Of a stretch of 64,000 nucleotides of DNA, positions 8,343 through 16,833 are shown in pieces (the first letter of the stretch is position 1; the number at the start of each line of letters is the position of its first letter). The stretch is from Streptomyces sp. MA5143a. Lineage in GTDB: Bacteria; Actinomycetota; Actinomycetes; Streptomycetales; Streptomycetaceae. The notes beneath the pieces are model-generated. The model had not been told where the DNA came from and did not search any database. It saw only the letters and a list, made by a program, of their open reading frames with translations. The position numbers were made by a program, and so were the translations under genes. The DNA is taken from assembly GCF_900290235.1 (NCBI RefSeq), contig NZ_OLMK01000094.1, positions 26,125 to 90,124 on the forward strand, written 5' to 3'.

Positions 8343-9622
8343 AGTCCGGCGGAGGGCTCGGGACGCGCGCCCCGGGGAGGCGACCGGGGCTGCGTCGGCG
8401 GGCCGCCTCGCTCACCTGGAAGGCGCTGGCCTTCATCACCGTCATGTGCTGCGGTCTGGCCGCGCTGCTCGGTGCCCTCGTGCATGTCTCCGTGACCAAC
8501 CAGACGGTCAGCGACGCCCGCTCACGGGCCCTCGGCCGGCTGGAGAGCGCGACCCGGGCGTACGAGGCGGGGAACCGGCTCCCGCCGGACGCCGAGGTCG
8601 ATCCGCCGGGGCTGCCGCGGTCGCTGCGCGCGCTGGCGGAGAGCGGGCGGCGCGGCACGATGGTCGGCGTCGTCGACGGCCACCCCACGATGTGGGCGGC
8701 GACCCCCGCCGACGGCCGCGCGCTCGCCGTACGGCTCGACTACGCGCAGAGCGCGGACACGATCGAGGCGCTCGACCGGGCCATCCTGGGCTCGTCGGCG
8801 CTGGCGATCGGGGTGACGCTGACGCTGGGCGCGCTCGGCGTCACCCGGGTCACCCGACGGCTGCGCACGACCTCCCAGGTGGCGCGGCGGATCAGCGCGG
8901 GCGACCTGGACGCCCGGGTCGGTGATCCCCGGACGACGGATCCGGCGCGGTACCGGGACGAGGTGGCGGCGGTGGCCGCGGCGCTGGACACGATGGCGTC
9001 GACGCTCCAGCGGAAGCTGCTCAGCGAGCAGCGGTTCACGGCGGACGTGGCGCACGAGCTGCGGACGCCGCTGACGGGACTGCACGCGGCGGCCGAACTG
9101 CTGCCGCCGGGGCGGCCGACGGAGCTGGTGCGGGACCGGGTGGCCGCGTTGCGGACACTGACCGAGGACCTGCTGGAGATCTCCCGCCTGGAGACGGGGA
9201 GCGAGCGGCTGGACCTGGAGGACGTCCGGTTGGGCGTGCTGGCGGAGCGGGTGGCCGCGCACGCCGGTGCCGGCACGCAGGTGTGCGTCGTCGAGGACAG
9301 CTGTGTGGAGACCGACCGGCGACGGCTGGAGCGGGTGTTGGGGAACCTGGTGGCCAACGCGCACCGCCACGGGGCGCCTCCCGTGGTGCTCACCGTGGAC
9401 GGGCCGGTGGTGACCGTGCGGGACCACGGGAACGGGTTCCCGGAGTACCTCGTCGCCGACGGGCCGCAGCGGTTCCGCACGGAGGGCTCCGCCAAGGGGC
9501 ACGGGCTGGGGCTGACGATCGCCGTGGGGCAGGCGGAGGTGCTGGGGGCGGAGCTGGAGTTCTCGAACGCCTCCGACGGGGGCGCGAGGGCCGCGTTGCG
9601 GCTGCCCAAGAGCGAGGACTGA
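8339..9622 (+). CDS. Orphan sensor histidine kinase
   Basis: The 427-residue kinase has a first membrane span at about 28-50, an extracytoplasmic loop of roughly 100 residues, and a second span at about 148-170. HAMP and DHp domains follow (FTADVAHELRTPLTG, phosphoacceptor His), then an HATPase with NLVANAHRHG and GHGLGLTIA. The ATG at 8339 overlaps the lipoprotein TGA. No response regulator gene lies beside it; the downstream gene encodes a secreted SH3 protein. The loop is small and has no recognisable ligand domain. Its partner regulator must be elsewhere. Confidence 0.93.
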   Translation: MKSGGGLGTRAPGRRPGLRRRAASLTWKALAFITVMCCGLAALLGALVHVSVTNQTVSDARSRALGRLESATRAYEAGNRLPPDAEVDPPGLPRSLRALAESGRRGTMVGVVDGHPTMWAATPADGRALAVRLDYAQSADTIEALDRAILGSSALAIGVTLTLGALGVTRVTRRLRTTSQVARRISAGDLDARVGDPRTTDPARYRDEVAAVAAALDTMASTLQRKLLSEQRFTADVAHELRTPLTGLHAAAELLPPGRPTELVRDRVAALRTLTEDLLEISRLETGSERLDLEDVRLGVLAERVAAHAGAGTQVCVVEDSCVETDRRRLERVLGNLVANAHRHGAPPVVLTVDGPVVTVRDHGNGFPEYLVADGPQRFRTEGSAKGHGLGLTIAVGQAEVLGAELEFSNASDGGARAALRLPKSED

Positions 9623-9735
9623 CAGCTCCTCAGAGTGCGGCGCTGCTCCGATGGCCCAACGCAGAAGGCGTCCTGCTCCCCCTCCTCCTAACGTGGCGAT
9701 TAGTCAGCTTCGCCCCCTTTCTGGAGGAGCATCAC

Positions 9736-10092
9736 ATGTCCCTGCGGATTCTGCTCATGCGATTCGGCATAGCCGCCGCCGGTGGCGCTCTCGTGGCGCT
9801 CGCGGCCACCACCCCCGCCGCCGCCGACGACGAACGGGGCCTCGCCGGCCCCACCAAGAAGACCGTCAAGGGGCAGGTCACGGCCCGCTCCGGACTGATC
9901 CTGCGCAGCGCGCCGAACCGCGGTGGCGCGGTCATCCGGGTCGCGCCGTACGGCGAGATCGTCTCCATCTTCTGCCGGACCACGGGCCAGAGCATCGACG
10001 GCAACCGCTACTGGTACCTGCTCACCGACGGCACCTGGGCCTGGGGGTCGGCCCGCTACATCGACGCGCGGAAGACGCCACGCTGGTGCTGA
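9736..10092 (+). CDS. Secreted SH3-like domain protein
   Basis: ATG 9736 follows GGAGGAG with good spacing. A 30-residue signal peptide ends at AAA-D (TTPAAADDE). The mature part of about 88 residues carries VTARSGLILRSAPNRGGAVIR and a Trp-rich strand (YWYLLTDGTWAWGSARY), the bacterial SH3b layout associated with peptidoglycan binding. Two cysteines (in IFCRTT and the final WC) could form a disulfide. It lies between the orphan kinase and the FtsW/RodA-PBP pair, which fits a cell-wall role. Confidence 0.85.
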   Translation: MSLRILLMRFGIAAAGGALVALAATTPAAADDERGLAGPTKKTVKGQVTARSGLILRSAPNRGGAVIRVAPYGEIVSIFCRTTGQSIDGNRYWYLLTDGTWAWGSARYIDARKTPRWC

Positions 10093-10140
10093 GTTGAGCG
10101 ACACGGCGCACAAGACATTCCATTTGGGTAAGTTCCGGAC

Positions 10141-11526
10141 ATGACCACCAAGGCCGGAACGACCCTGGCGGCGGGTCCGGCGGACCCGTCCCCGCCCGCC
10201 GTTCGCCTCCCCCGGCGCAGAGGCGTCGAGTTCAGCCTCGTCGTCATGGCCGTCCTGCTCTCCGTGTACGGCTACTGCGCCGTCGGCCTCGCGAAGAACG
10301 GCACCGTCCCGCCCGGCGCCGCCGATTACGGCGCCGGGCTCGGCGTGCTCGCGCTGCTGGCCCATCTGGCGGTGCGGCTGCGGGCGCGGTACGCCGATCC
10401 GCTGCTGCTGCCGATCGCGGTGCTGCTGAACGGGCTGGGACTGGTGCTGATCCACCGGCTGGACCTGGAGACCCCGGCCGACCAGGCGGCACCCGCCCAG
10501 CTGAACTGGTCGGCACTGGGCATCGGGCTGTTCATCGTGGTCATGGTCCTGCTGCGGGACCACCGGGTGCTCCAGCGGTACGCGTACGTCTCGGTGGTGG
10601 GCGCGCTGGTGCTGCTGGCGCTGCCGATCCTCTTCCCGCCCGTGAACGGTGCCCGGATCTGGGTGCGGATCGCCGGATTCTCCCTCCAGCCCGGCGAGTT
10701 CGCGAAGGTGCTGCTGGCGCTGTTCTTCGCCAGCTATCTCGCGGCCAACCGCAACGCGCTGGCGTACGCCGGGCGACAGATCTGGCGGTTCAAGCGCCTC
10801 CAGTTGCCGACGGGGCGGGTGCTCGGGCCGATCGTCACGATCTGGCTGCTGAGCGTCGGGGTGCTGGTCCTGGAGCGGGACCTGGGCACCTCGCTGCTGT
10901 TCTTCGGCCTGTTCGTCATCCTGCTGTACGTCGCCACGGGCCGTACCGGCTGGATCGCGGTGGGACTGCTGCTCGCGGGGGTGGGCGCGGTGGCCGTCGG
11001 CTGGCTGGAACCGCATGTGCACGTCCGGGTGGAGGACTGGCTGCACCCGTTCGCGTCCATCGAGGCGGGCCACGGTCCCAACCAACTCGCGCAGTCGCTC
11101 TTCGCGTTCGCGGCCGGGGGGCTGCTCGGCACCGGGCTGGGTCTCGGCGAGTCGATCCTGATCGGCTTCGCCGCCAAGTCGGACTTCATCCTGGCCACGG
11201 CGGGCGAGGAGCTGGGCCTGGTCGGGCTGTCGGCGATCTTCCTGCTCTACGCCCTGCTGGTGGAGCGCGGCTACCGCGCCGGTCTCGCCCTGCGCGACCC
11301 CTTCGGGCGGCTGCTCGCCATCGGTCTGGCCTCGATCATCGCCCTCCAGGTCTTCGTGATCGCGGGCGGCGTGACCGGGCTGATCCCGCTGACCGGCATG
11401 GCCATGCCCTTCCTGGCCCAGGGCGGCTCCTCGGTCGTCACCAACTGGATCATCGTGGCCCTGCTGATGCGGCTGAGCGACTCGGCCCGCCGGCAGTACG
11501 AGGGCCCGGAAGGGAAGGGCGCGTGA
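10141..11526 (+). CDS. FtsW/RodA/SpoVE-family peptidoglycan polymerase
   Basis: The 461-residue polytopic protein has about ten membrane spans. SEDS hallmarks include GARIWVRIAGFSLQPGEFAKV (about 170-190), LERDLGTSLLFFG and the C-terminal AEELGLVG and GMAMPFLAQGGSS stretches. SEDS proteins polymerise lipid II with a class B PBP partner, here encoded by the next gene, whose GTG overlaps this stop. In Streptomyces such extra SEDS/PBP pairs are often linked to sporulation or polar growth rather than the essential division pair in dcw, but which one this is cannot be decided here. Confidence 0.95.
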   Translation: MTTKAGTTLAAGPADPSPPAVRLPRRRGVEFSLVVMAVLLSVYGYCAVGLAKNGTVPPGAADYGAGLGVLALLAHLAVRLRARYADPLLLPIAVLLNGLGLVLIHRLDLETPADQAAPAQLNWSALGIGLFIVVMVLLRDHRVLQRYAYVSVVGALVLLALPILFPPVNGARIWVRIAGFSLQPGEFAKVLLALFFASYLAANRNALAYAGRQIWRFKRLQLPTGRVLGPIVTIWLLSVGVLVLERDLGTSLLFFGLFVILLYVATGRTGWIAVGLLLAGVGAVAVGWLEPHVHVRVEDWLHPFASIEAGHGPNQLAQSLFAFAAGGLLGTGLGLGESILIGFAAKSDFILATAGEELGLVGLSAIFLLYALLVERGYRAGLALRDPFGRLLAIGLASIIALQVFVIAGGVTGLIPLTGMAMPFLAQGGSSVVTNWIIVALLMRLSDSARRQYEGPEGKGA

Positions 11527-12986
11527 CCAAGTACATCCGCCGTGCCGCCGCGCTGTGCGCCCTGCTGCTCGTCGCCCTCCTGGTCAACGCCACCCGCGTG
11601 CAGGTCCTCCAGGCCCGTGCCTACGACGCCAATCCCGCCAACCGCCGCCCCGAGATCGCCCGTTGGAGCCAGCCGCGGGGGAACATCCTGGTCGGCGGCC
11701 GGCCCGTCACCGGTTCGAAGGACACGGGAGAGCAGCTCCGCTACGAACGGACCTACCGGGACGGCCCGTTGTACGCGCCGGTCACGGGCTTCGCCTCGCA
11801 GGTGTACGGGACGACGCTGCTGGAGCACGCCGAGAACCCCCTCCTCGACGGCAGTGACCCGATGCTGTCCTTCCTGCCGCTGTGGAACGACATCACCCGC
11901 GACCAGAACGCCGGCGGCGAGGTCGTCACCACCGTCGACGCGGCGGCGCAACGGGCGGCCTACCGGGGGCTGGGCACCCGCCGGGGCGCGGTCGTGGCCC
12001 TCGAACCGGCCACCGGGCGCGTCCTGACGCTGGTGTCCCGCCCCTCGTACGACCCCGGACTGCTCTCCGGGAACGGCCCCTCGGTGGCGCGGGCCTGGGC
12101 ACGGCTCAACGGGGACGAGGGCAAGCCCATGCTCAACCGGGCGGTGCGGCAGACCTATCCGCCGGGCTCCACCTTCAAGGTGGTGACGGCCGCCGCCGCG
12201 CTGGACGCCGGGGTCGTCGAGGATGTCGACGCCCCGACCCGCTCGCCCGCCCCCTACACCCTGCCGGGCACCACCACCTCCCTCGCGAACGAGGTCGAGG
12301 GCTGCGAGAACGCCTCGCTGCGGTACGCCTTCGAGTGGTCCTGCAACACGGTGTTCGCGAAACTCGGTGTGGACGTCGGCCTCGGCCCCATGAGGGACAC
12401 GGCCCGCGCCTTCGGCTTCAACGACTCGGGGGTGCGCATCCCGTTCTCCGTGGCGCCGAGCAGCTTCGACACCCACATGGACCGGGCCCAGCTCGCCCTG
12501 TCCTCCATCGGCCAGTTCGACACCCGGGCCACGCCGCTACAGATGGCGATGGTCACGGCGGCCGTCGCCAACGGGGGCACCGTCAGGTCGCCGTACCTCA
12601 TCGAGCGCACCACCACGGCCGACGGCCGCACCGTCTCCACCGTCGGCACCCGGACCTTCCGCCAGGCGATGACCTCGACGACCGCGAGACGGCTGCGCGA
12701 ACTGATGCTCGGGGTCGTCACCGACGGCACCGGCGGCAAGGCCCGTATCCGGGGCGCCGCCGTCGGCGGCAAGACCGGCACCGCCCAGCACGGCCTCGGC
12801 AACTCCGGCACCCCGTACGCCTGGTTCATCGGCTGGGCCCAGTCCCATGACGCACTGGAGCCCGAAGTGGCCGTGGCGGTGGTGGTCGAGGACGCGGACG
12901 CGGTACGGGGCGAGATCAGCGGCGGCGGGGACGCCGCCCCGATCGCACGGGACGTGATGAGGGCGGTACTGAAGAGGGCCGGGTGA
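11523..12986 (+). CDS. Class B penicillin-binding protein (transpeptidase)
   Basis: The GTG at 11523 overlaps the preceding stop (GTGA). An N-terminal membrane anchor at about 8-25 is followed by a short dimerisation region and the transpeptidase domain. Catalytic motifs are PPGSTFK (Ser about 216), WSCN (about 273) and KTGTAQ (about 417). The 487-residue length matches the PbpA-like family that pairs with RodA. It cross-links peptides in glycan made by the adjacent SEDS protein. A hairpin just after the gene may terminate the operon. Confidence 0.96.
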   Translation: MTKYIRRAAALCALLLVALLVNATRVQVLQARAYDANPANRRPEIARWSQPRGNILVGGRPVTGSKDTGEQLRYERTYRDGPLYAPVTGFASQVYGTTLLEHAENPLLDGSDPMLSFLPLWNDITRDQNAGGEVVTTVDAAAQRAAYRGLGTRRGAVVALEPATGRVLTLVSRPSYDPGLLSGNGPSVARAWARLNGDEGKPMLNRAVRQTYPPGSTFKVVTAAAALDAGVVEDVDAPTRSPAPYTLPGTTTSLANEVEGCENASLRYAFEWSCNTVFAKLGVDVGLGPMRDTARAFGFNDSGVRIPFSVAPSSFDTHMDRAQLALSSIGQFDTRATPLQMAMVTAAVANGGTVRSPYLIERTTTADGRTVSTVGTRTFRQAMTSTTARRLRELMLGVVTDGTGGKARIRGAAVGGKTGTAQHGLGNSGTPYAWFIGWAQSHDALEPEVAVAVVVEDADAVRGEISGGGDAAPIARDVMRAVLKRAG

Positions 12987-13007
12987 GTGTCCGCCTGCTG
13001 AGATAAC

Positions 13008-13029
13008 GGGTGTCTCCCGCGAGACGCCC
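13008..13029 (+). terminator. Hairpin after the PBP gene
   Basis: GGGTGTCTC and GAGACGCCC pair over nine positions (one G-U) with a four-base loop, 21 bp after the PBP stop. There is no U-tract, as is common in Streptomyces. Confidence 0.5.
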
Positions 13030-13046
13030 GACCTATCGTCCGGTTC

Positions 13047-13556
13047 ATGACCGCCGTCGCGTACGAACTCGCCCAGGTGAACATCGCCCGCCTGAAAGCC
13101 CCCCTCGATTCGCCCCTGCTGAAGGACTTCGTCGACGCGCTGGACCCCGTGAACGCCGTGGCGGACGCCGCCCCCGGCTTCGTCTGGCGTCTGCAGAGCG
13201 AGTCGGGCAACGCCACGGACGTCCCCGTCCTCGGGGACGCGTGGCTGATCGTCAATCTGACGTCGTGGCAGGACATCGACGCCCTGACCACGTTCATGTA
13301 CCAGGGGCGGCACCGGGAGCTGCTGGCCCGCCGCAGGGAGTGGTTCGAGCGGCCGACGGAGGCGGTCACCGCCCTGTGGTGGGTGCCGGCCGGCCACCGC
13401 CCCTCCGTCGCCGAGGCGGAGGAACGGCTCCTGCACCTCAGGGCGCACGGCCCGACGCCGTACGCCTTCACCCTGCGGACGACGTTCCCGGCGGGCCCGG
13501 CGGAGCCGCACGGGGGGCCGGCCACCGAGCCGGAAGCCGGGGTCACCGTCGGCTGA
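13047..13556 (+). CDS. DUF3291 domain protein
   Basis: The 169-residue protein matches DUF3291: it starts MTAVAYELAQVNIARLKAPL and contains WLIVNLTSWQDIDAL, FMYQGRHRELL and TALWWVPAGHRPSVAEAEERL, the order typical of this dimeric alpha/beta-barrel (EthD/ABM-like) family. The biochemical role is unknown; a ligand-binding or monooxygenase-like fold is only structural inference. The C-terminal 25 residues are Pro/Gly-rich and probably disordered. It converges on the membrane-anchored protein at 13581. Confidence 0.8.
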   Translation: MTAVAYELAQVNIARLKAPLDSPLLKDFVDALDPVNAVADAAPGFVWRLQSESGNATDVPVLGDAWLIVNLTSWQDIDALTTFMYQGRHRELLARRREWFERPTEAVTALWWVPAGHRPSVAEAEERLLHLRAHGPTPYAFTLRTTFPAGPAEPHGGPATEPEAGVTVG

Positions 13557-13580
13557 CGCCGCCGCGACCGGGGGCGGGGG

Positions 13581-14255
13581 TCAGCGGATCGGCCGACGCA
13601 TGTCGTCCCGCACCCGCAGGGTCGGCTCGGCGCTCGCCTCCAGGTCCACCTTGTCCGGGTCCTCGCTGGTCAGCGCGGGGTCGACCACCAGGACCATCAC
13701 CCCGGTGTCGCCGTCGTTCCAGGCGCACTGCGGACCCACCGTCCGCGCCCCGAGGTCCTGCCGGGCGAGAAGCCGGCAGGTCACGGTGGTGTCGGAACCG
13801 GAGGGACGGAAGTCGCGGGGCGGCACGGCGATCTCGGTGCCGTCGGCCCCGGCGGCACGCTCCAGCATCGTGTCGCGCGCCCCGCCGGGGTCCGCGAAGC
13901 GGCCGTACAGGCCCGAGATCGACAACTGCCCGCCACGGTTCACCGGTGTGTACGTGGCGACGGCCGCCTCGACGTCCCGGCCGCCCAGGGTGCGCCCGGC
14001 GTCCCGCGCGAAGGCACCGTCGGACGCGTCGGAGTAGTCCCGCTCCAGCTCGTACGCGCCGTCCAGGAGCTTCGGGGGCAGCGTCAGCCGGTACTCGGCG
14101 TCCGGGTAGGCGGCGTCGGAGCCGCCCTGGAGGACCACGAACGCGGCCCCGCCCACCGCCAGCAGGGCGACGGCCCCGCCCACGAACCCGAGGACGAGCC
14201 CGATCCGGCGCCCGCGCGCGGGCGGGGACGGCGGGGGCAGGGGCGGAGGAGGCAT
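13581..14255 (-). CDS. Membrane-anchored extracytoplasmic hypothetical protein
   Basis: The product (224 residues from ATG 14255) opens with a Pro-rich cytoplasmic stretch (MPPPPLPPPSPPARGRR), one membrane span at about 18-40, and an extracytoplasmic domain with two cysteines (VTCRLL, PQCAWN). I do not recognise a named domain; the layout is common in Streptomyces for small anchored proteins of unknown function. The frame is open further upstream to 14459, but that part is Ala/Gly/Ser-rich, overlaps the promoter region of the diiron oxygenase and is unlikely to be translated. Confidence 0.7.
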   Translation of the reverse strand: MPPPPLPPPSPPARGRRIGLVLGFVGGAVALLAVGGAAFVVLQGGSDAAYPDAEYRLTLPPKLLDGAYELERDYSDASDGAFARDAGRTLGGRDVEAAVATYTPVNRGGQLSISGLYGRFADPGGARDTMLERAAGADGTEIAVPPRDFRPSGSDTTVTCRLLARQDLGARTVGPQCAWNDGDTGVMVLVVDPALTSEDPDKVDLEASAEPTLRVRDDMRRPIR

Positions 14256-14417
14256 GGACACCCCGGGCAAGCTACTCAGCCGCCGGCCCGCGCAGGAGAC
14301 CCCGGCGTCTTCCCCGAGCGCCTCTTCACCGACAGTTCCGGCCGCGTTCGCTCCGCCGTCGCCGCATGCGCCCGACCGGTCCGCCGACGCCGCGCGGACC
14401 CCACCGGTAGACGTGTC

Positions 14418-14472
14418 GTCAACAAGTCTCGCGCAGGGGATTGACGCTCTTGCTGACAAGTAGTCTCATAAG
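14418..14472 (+). promoter_or_regulatory. Candidate promoter/operator of the diiron oxygenase gene
   Basis: TTGACG at 14441-14446 overlaps the perfect palindrome CTTGCTGACAAG (14449-14460), and a related GTCAACAAG half-site lies at 14421-14429. The motifs sit about 65-105 bp before the start at 14527. The TetR protein encoded downstream (15676) is an obvious candidate ligand-sensing repressor. No convincing -10 hexamer was identified. Confidence 0.4.
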
Positions 14473-14526
14473 CGATGACCGCCGGTAACTGACCGAAAAT
14501 CCCCGTACGACGAGGTGGGAACAGCC

Positions 14527-15465
14527 ATGACGACGGTGACCTCGGTGTCCGAGGCGGAGGTGCTCCGTGACGCCCTCGGCCTGCTCAAGGACCGTGAGCA
14601 GGTGGCCGAGCGCCTGCTCGCCTCCTCGGCGAAGCACTCCTTCGACCCGGACAAGGAGCTGGACTGGGACGCGCCCTTCGAGCCGGGGAAGTGGTTCTGG
14701 CCGCCCGAGCTGGTGTCGCTGTACGGGACGCCGATGTGGCGGCGGATGTCGGAGGAGCAGCGGATCGCCCTGTCCCAGCACGAGGCGGCCGCGCTGGCCT
14801 CGCTCGGCATCTGGTTCGAGATCATCCTCATGCAGCTGCTCGTACGGCACATCTACGACAAGGCGGCGACCAGCGCGCATGTGCGCTACGCGCTGACCGA
14901 GATCGAGGACGAGTGCCGGCACTCGAAGATGTTCGCCCGGCTGATCAGCAAGGGCCAAACCCCGTACTACCCGGTGAGCCGTACGCACCAGAACCTGGGG
15001 CGGGTCTTCAAGACGATCTCCACGACCCCCGGGTCCTTCACGGCGACCCTCCTCGGGGAGGAGATCCTCGACTGGATGCAGCGACTGACGTTCCCGGACG
15101 AGCGGGTCCAGCCGCTCGTCCGCGGGGTGACCCGGATCCATGTGGTCGAGGAGGCCCGGCACGTGCGGTACGCCCGCGAGGAGCTGCGCCGGCAGATGGT
15201 GACGGCGCCCCGGCTGTCCCGCAGCTTCACGCGGGTCACCTCCGGTGAGTTCGCCCGGGTCTTCTCCGTGGCGTTCATCAATCCCGACGTCTACACCAAC
15301 GTCGGCCTCGACCAGCGCGAGGCGCTCGCGCAGGTCCGCGCGAGCGCGCACCGGCGGGACATCATGCAGACGGGGGCGCGCCGGCTGACGGACTTCCTGG
15401 ACGACATCGGGGTGCTCCGGGGTGTGGGGCGGCGGATGTGGAAGTCCTCGGGGCTGCTGGGGTAG
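14527..15465 (+). CDS. AurF-like diiron oxygenase
   Basis: The 312-residue protein fits the AurF/p-aminobenzoate N-oxygenase-like ferritin superfamily. Iron-ligand candidates are SQHEAAAL (about 85), EIEDECRHSK (about 126-135), TLLGEEILD and the C-terminal HVVEEARHVRYA (Glu-X2-His). Such enzymes use a non-haem diiron centre for N-oxygenation or hydroxylation. ATG 14527 was chosen because GAGGTGGGA lies just upstream; the ATG at 14515 has no site. No biosynthetic cluster surrounds it. It is followed on the same strand by a TetR regulator, and a palindrome lies in its upstream region, suggesting local control by a small ligand. Substrate unknown. Confidence 0.85.
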   Translation: MTTVTSVSEAEVLRDALGLLKDREQVAERLLASSAKHSFDPDKELDWDAPFEPGKWFWPPELVSLYGTPMWRRMSEEQRIALSQHEAAALASLGIWFEIILMQLLVRHIYDKAATSAHVRYALTEIEDECRHSKMFARLISKGQTPYYPVSRTHQNLGRVFKTISTTPGSFTATLLGEEILDWMQRLTFPDERVQPLVRGVTRIHVVEEARHVRYAREELRRQMVTAPRLSRSFTRVTSGEFARVFSVAFINPDVYTNVGLDQREALAQVRASAHRRDIMQTGARRLTDFLDDIGVLRGVGRRMWKSSGLLG

Positions 15466-15565
15466 GCGGTAGGGCGCCGCATGACTCGGGGGCACGGGTT
15501 CGTCGACGACTGAGGGTGAGTGGGGGCCTCCCGAAAAGCACGGGGCGCAGCCCCGGGCGCGTTTC

Positions 15566-15587
15566 AGGGGCGCGGGGAACTGCGCGA
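15566..15587 (+). repeat. Streptomyces dispersed repeat GGGGCGCGGGGAACTGCGCGA
   Basis: One of three copies in this window (also near 36376-36448 and 46717-46738). All lie in intergenic DNA, here between the diiron oxygenase stop and the TetR start, and are flanked by related GGGGCGCAGCCCC DNA. Function not established. Confidence 0.8.
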
Positions 15588-15675
15588 GAAACCACGACGA
15601 ACCCGCACCCGCCAACGCACCCCCGGCCCCGTGCTGGAACGCGCCCGACCCCCGTCACACGACTACCCTGCCGGT

Positions 15676-16401
15676 ATGACGTCCGAGGCCCCCACCCGCG
15701 CGTACCGCCGCCTGAGCGTCGAGGAGCGGCGCAGTCAGCTCCTCGACGCGGCCCTGGAACTCTTCGCGCACAACGCCCCGGAGGACGTCTCCCTCGACGA
15801 CGTCGCGGAGGCGGCCGGGGTCTCCCGCCCCCTCGTCTACCGCTACTTCCCCGGCGGCAAGCAGCAGCTCTACGAGGCCGCCCTCCGCTCGGCCGCCGAG
15901 GAGCTGGAGCACTGCTTCGACGAGCCCGCCGAGGGCCCCCTGACCGCCCGGCTGTCCCGCGCCCTCGACCGGTATCTGACCTTCGTCGCCGGGCACGACG
16001 CCGGTTTCAGCGCCCTGCTCCAGGGCGGCAGCGTCGTGGAGACGTCACGGGCGACGGCCATCGTGGACGGTGTGCGGCGGGCCGCCGCGGAGCACATCCT
16101 GCGGCATCTGGAGGTCGCGGAGCCCGACCTCCGGCTGCGGATGACGGTCCGGATGTGGATCACCGCCGTGGAGGCCGCCTCCCTCATCTGGCTCGACGAG
16201 GGCAAGCAGCCGGACGTGGCGGAGCTGCGGGACTGGCTCGTGGAGCAGTTCGTCGCCTGTGTCATCGTCACCGCCGGCCGGGACCCGCAGACCGCGGCCG
16301 CCGTGCGCGGCGCCCTCGCGATGGAGGCCGCGGAGGGTGCCGTCGGCGCTCTGGCCCGCCGGGTCCTGCCCGTGGTCGGCGACGCCGCCCACCTGCTGTG
16401 A
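15676..16401 (+). CDS. TetR-family transcriptional regulator
   Basis: The 241-residue protein has an N-terminal HTH (about 15-60: RRSQLLDAALELFA, SLDDVAEAAGVSRPLVYRYF) followed by an all-helical ligand domain. The ATG at 15676 directly precedes the conserved region; the longer frame starting at 15520 runs through the dispersed repeat and is not credible. It follows the AurF-like gene by 210 bp on the same strand. It may control that gene through the palindrome at 14449-14460, but this is inference. Confidence 0.9.
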   Translation: MTSEAPTRAYRRLSVEERRSQLLDAALELFAHNAPEDVSLDDVAEAAGVSRPLVYRYFPGGKQQLYEAALRSAAEELEHCFDEPAEGPLTARLSRALDRYLTFVAGHDAGFSALLQGGSVVETSRATAIVDGVRRAAAEHILRHLEVAEPDLRLRMTVRMWITAVEAASLIWLDEGKQPDVAELRDWLVEQFVACVIVTAGRDPQTAAAVRGALAMEAAEGAVGALARRVLPVVGDAAHLL

Positions 16402-16425
16402 CACCGGTCCTGTGACACTGGTCGG

Positions 16426-16731
16426 GTGAAGACACAGGACACCCCTTTCGTCGGCGGCCCCCTGGACGGGCGCGTCCTGCCGGTGCTGCTCGGCATCACC
16501 GGGCACCCGCCGAAGACGTACCGGGTCCCCGTGCCCGATCCGGCGGGCGGACCCGACACGGTGCTCGTGTACCGCAGGGTCGACGCCGGGCGGGGCGGGT
16601 TCATGCAGCAGCTGTGGACGTACGAGTACGCGCCGGACGCGGACCCGGGCCGGGGCCCGAAGTGGCCGTGGTCGGGGCCGCGACGGCAATCCGCCACGCC
16701 GCCCGAGCGGCCGCCGTCCCCCGACGAGTGA
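16426..16731 (+). CDS. Small conserved-looking hypothetical protein
   Basis: The 101-residue product from GTG 16426 begins MKTQDTPFVGGPLDGRVLPV and contains a Tyr/Val-rich middle (PKTYRVPVPD, VLVYRR, WTYEYAPD), then a Pro/Arg tail. No domain is recognised. It has the short soluble form of many Streptomyces hypotheticals, starting 24 bp after the TetR stop on the same strand. Possibly co-transcribed with the TetR gene. Confidence 0.6.
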   Translation: MKTQDTPFVGGPLDGRVLPVLLGITGHPPKTYRVPVPDPAGGPDTVLVYRRVDAGRGGFMQQLWTYEYAPDADPGRGPKWPWSGPRRQSATPPERPPSPDE

Positions 16732-16833
16732 CCTCCGCGGGCCGGACGGCCCACCCGGCGCGCGCCCGCCCGCGGCTCCTCCCATCCTGCCGGTGCGAGA
16801 TGGACGGCCCATCCGCGCACCGGAGGTGATGAC

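Noticed and set aside
8522..9609. Antisense frames over the orphan kinase
   Set aside because: Arg/His/Pro-rich shadows without motifs; the kinase H- and G-boxes define the coding strand.
14419..15615. 398-codon minus-strand frame ending in SWFLAQFPAPLKR-like residues
   Set aside because: The N-terminal part is the translated dispersed repeat and the rest is antisense to the diiron oxygenase.
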